A DNA stretch of 64,000 bases, from contig NZ_JAALDL010000001.1 of assembly GCF_011045095.1 (NCBI RefSeq), positions 558,562 through 622,561 on the forward strand, written 5' to 3'. A program made the translations under genes and the position numbers. The DNA comes from Grimontia sedimenti. GTDB taxonomy: Bacteria; Pseudomonadota; Gammaproteobacteria; Enterobacterales; Vibrionaceae. This document shows positions 62,601 to 64,000 of the stretch, piece by piece. Position 1 is the first letter of the stretch. The number at the start of each line of letters is the position of its first letter. The notes under the pieces are model-generated. The model saw only the letters and a list, made by a program, of their open reading frames with translations, was not told the origin of the DNA and did no database searches.

Positions 62601-64000
62601 TCGTAGGTAATTCGGTCCGTTTCAGTGAGTGAGCCGTCATTGTTCACCTTATAAATGAAGGTAGAAACGCTGATTCCCCACTGGGTTGAGACAACATAGG
62701 GCACGCCATTGATTGTGGTTGATGTTGTTGTCCAGCCCGAATTAGTGGGGCCTGAGATAGCCGCTCCCTCTGCGGTCAAGCTCTCGGCATTGTCTGTATC
62801 AAGATAGAAGCCTACCGCGTCCACACTGCTAGTCAGGGTACCTGTTACTTCTGGAGCATCTTCTGTACCAGTGATCGAGACTGTTATTTGGTGTGTCGAA
62901 CCGTCGGTCGCAGTTAATGTAATGGTATCGCTGACGACTTCTCCTTCATCCAATGTCTGTGCATTGGCACCCAGTGTGTAAGTCCATGCTCCGTTCACTA
63001 GCGCGAGTTGGCCATAGCTTCCTGATGTCGTTGTGTCTCCAAACTCAATAGGGGTAACACCGTCGGCTGCGAAGATTTGTAACTCACCGGAGACAGATTG
63101 GTCACCAATATCCTCAATCAGTGCCGCGGTATCATTGTCTGTGATAGAGGTTTCAAGTGCGTTTGGCTGTGTAGGTTGGGCTTCAAAACCACCTCCGGAT
63201 GTCGCACTCACTGAAACGGTGAAAACATCATCATCAGACAGTTCGACAAGCTGGTCATCCAAAGTGTCAACATTAAACGACTGCGATAGCGATCCCGCAG
63301 GGATCACCACATCACGGGTGACTGGCGTGACATCGCCATCTTCCGAGGTCTTGTGACCCACTACGATGGTCACGGTGAAGTCCGCTGTTGGCGCTTCACT
63401 GAGCGTCAAGGTGTAACTGGCCGCTTCACCTTCATTCACTGAGGCATCACCCATCAATGTCAGGGTTGGCGCCTCCGTGGTGGTGCCATCATTGATGGTA
63501 GTTTCCACCGCAGCTGGTGCGGTGGGCTGCGCTTCAAAGTCACCGCCAGCGGTGGCATCCACCGAGACGGTAAACACATCGTCATCCGCCGATTCATTCA
63601 GGCTGTCATCAAGCGTGTCCACGGTGAAATCGATGGAAGTGGTGTTCGCAGCGATCACCACATCGCGGGTGACCGGCGTGATATCGCCATCTTCCGAGGT
63701 CTTGTGACCCACTACGATGGTCACGGTGAAGTCCGCTGTTGGCGCTTCACTGAGCGTCAAGGTGTAACTGGCCGCTTCACCTTCATTCACTGAGGCATCA
63801 CCCGTCAATGTCAGGGTTGGCGCATCCGTAGTGGTGCCGTCATTGATGGTAGTTTCCACCGCAGCTGGTGCGGTGGGCTGCGCTTCAAAGTCACCACCGG
63901 ATGTTGAATCTACAGACACAGTAAAGACATCGTCATCTGCCGATTCGTTGAGGCTGTCATCCAGGGTGTCGACGGTGAAGTCAGTGGACGTGGTGCCTGC
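59633..64000 (-). CDS. Giant RTX adhesin, C-terminal 1455 residues (partial)
   Basis: The frame is open from the right edge to the stop at 59633; the N-terminus lies outside. Visible order, N to C: Calx-beta-like repeats of 117 residues (Ala-Ser-Val-Asn-Glu-Gly-Glu-Ala-Ala-Ser-Tyr-Thr-Leu), then a VCBS domain. A roughly 380-residue stretch that looks like a lactonase-type beta-propeller comes next, followed by more VCBS-type domains. Last come RTX nonapeptides (Gly-Gly-x-Gly-x-Asp at about 60000-60110) and a type I secretion signal. It would be a calcium-dependent surface or biofilm adhesin exported by a type I system not seen here. The export and LapD/LapG-type genes probably lie to the right. 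Confidence 0.9.
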   Translation of the reverse strand, partial: AGTTSTDFTVDTLDDSLNESADDDVFTVSVDSTSGGDFEAQPTAPAAVETTINDGTTTDAPTLTLTGDASVNEGEAASYTLTLSEAPTADFTVTIVVGHKTSEDGDITPVTRDVVIAANTTSIDFTVDTLDDSLNESADDDVFTVSVDATAGGDFEAQPTAPAAVETTINDGTTTEAPTLTLMGDASVNEGEAASYTLTLSEAPTADFTVTIVVGHKTSEDGDVTPVTRDVVIPAGSLSQSFNVDTLDDQLVELSDDDVFTVSVSATSGGGFEAQPTQPNALETSITDNDTAALIEDIGDQSVSGELQIFAADGVTPIEFGDTTTSGSYGQLALVNGAWTYTLGANAQTLDEGEVVSDTITLTATDGSTHQITVSITGTEDAPEVTGTLTSSVDAVGFYLDTDNAESLTAEGAAISGPTNSGWTTTSTTINGVPYVVSTQWGISVSTFIYKVNNDGSLTETDRITYDQSTNTVTTSSGGDITADLVALGINPGSLGNGLTQSNISDIDGSPTLFVTSQNSHSLTAWEIATDGTLSINGGVSNITATDGLSYIRENVVFEGEDGTEYVFVTRPGTDNISTLTYDPISGDFTNLNRAVFGGDLVSSIDIYTDNNYNTWLVASSNDQVRIYSVNATDGTLTFVDSESVNVGSGNSANFYETSDGRLYAIYTNTSSDVATIYEVGSTGNLTLTDTVSGAGHYFSSASYINGEPVFVMPSTSGGVDLYTIDSSGSFVLQFTITDISGDRTPPVIVQTQDGSYYLVDADGNTATVKLNIGNQEEITVSGSIAISDIDTNDQPAFENAVVEGKYGTLELIDGNWTYTLDKDKASSLDNDEVAQDIITLTATDGTTQDIVIDVTGHQPFEQFVHGTNTDSVIVNLSPDAASPGFEEDPSDGTVSFSLADYTSDIVDDANDGDSLTTSINITSLPDNGTLYYLDTNGNSVAVSVGDTLPDNTNFVFEPDKVSKTFSASDITSSTQTTIVTDGMTVSGGTFTGTKPDLASTITDAPVIWEFTNGETGIGIGTDRELDSSNSEVMIFNFTGGLDVTSTDISVASAYGNFSNTRPANATVNFIALKDGQVVNEFTFENVWEASGLTGNATINVSDANGYDELRMYISASVNSNLTVTSVSTTAVDTTDTSFTYTAINSLGNESDVATVTLGDAISDTAEPRTAPSASGTLLLADSNGATTGIFPDTTEQGQYGSAQLVNGTWTYTLDPTRLTDIPEGETLQDTITFTANDGTTSDIHIVIGESGTNISSFYATSATEGLSDLVDLSQTSAFGTDGDDLLSGLGDDDIMLGLAGNDTLNGAAGKDALDGGIGDDILIGGKGDDILFGGAGNDTFAYMSGDQGTSSSPAQDLIADFDTALDRLDLADLLQGESETNIGDYLSVFDDANGEAVINIASTGADTDQTITLDNISVTDLASAYGVDSTGLSNDQMSSAVIDAMITQSKIIID

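Noticed and set aside
63130-64000. Direct repeats considered as a CRISPR array
   Set aside because: Units are 351 bp, coding, and contiguous within the adhesin reading frame; there are no short repeats with unique spacers anywhere in the window.

Overview
The window looks like one chromosomal stretch from a marine gamma-proteobacterium of the Vibrionaceae. The evidence is the gene order aspS, yebC, ruvC, ruvAB, cydABX-ybgE, ybgC-tolQRAB-pal-cpoB and nadA, together with a KdgR regulator, the cmoAB pair, dbpA and a tRNA-Ser(GGA) with CCA encoded. A Grimontia/Enterovibrio-like genome would fit, but the genus is a guess.

Layout. At 1-6.2 kb lie the end of a probable KDPG aldolase, a divergent cytochrome b561 / cytochrome c' pair, a MalY-type aminotransferase and a three-gene operon (retropepsin-like lipoprotein, transglutaminase-7TM protein, RimK-like ATP-grasp ligase). 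At 6.2-11.1 kb are kdgR with a probable autoregulatory box, a porin with CRP-like and KdgR-like sites, and cmoBA. At 11.3-16.7 kb a TetR regulator is followed by five copies of a 13-bp palindrome, then an MMPL/RND transporter, a LolA-like periplasmic protein and a beta-barrel protein. At 16.8-30 kb are a DUF72 gene, aspS, yebC and ruvC, then about 7 kb of accessory genes (leucine-rich-repeat lipoprotein, DoxX-like protein, ABC exporter, DUF3012 lipoprotein, cyanide-insensitive-type bd oxidase) that separate ruvC from ruvAB. At 30-40.3 kb are cydABX-ybgE, the complete tol-pal cluster and nadA.

At 40.4-48.1 kb a BASS-family transporter adjoins a cluster with the content of a DddD-type dimethylsulfoniopropionate (DMSP) catabolism locus: dddC and dddB on one strand, dddR and the double-domain CoA-transferase/lyase dddD on the other. 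At 48.1-50.5 kb are dbpA, a UPF0149 gene and tRNA-Ser. At 50.6-58.7 kb is a tightly coupled exopolysaccharide assembly and export operon on the minus strand. It lies between tRNA-Ser and a shortened copy of that tRNA with its terminator, and it contains a secreted protein built of 15-residue repeats. The right edge holds the C-terminal part of a giant RTX adhesin that runs out of the window.

Three genes (malY, cioA and the Wza-like gene) carry single-base frameshifts, two of them in homopolymers, so either recent decay or sequencing error is present. No CRISPR array, integrase, transposase or prophage gene was recognised.
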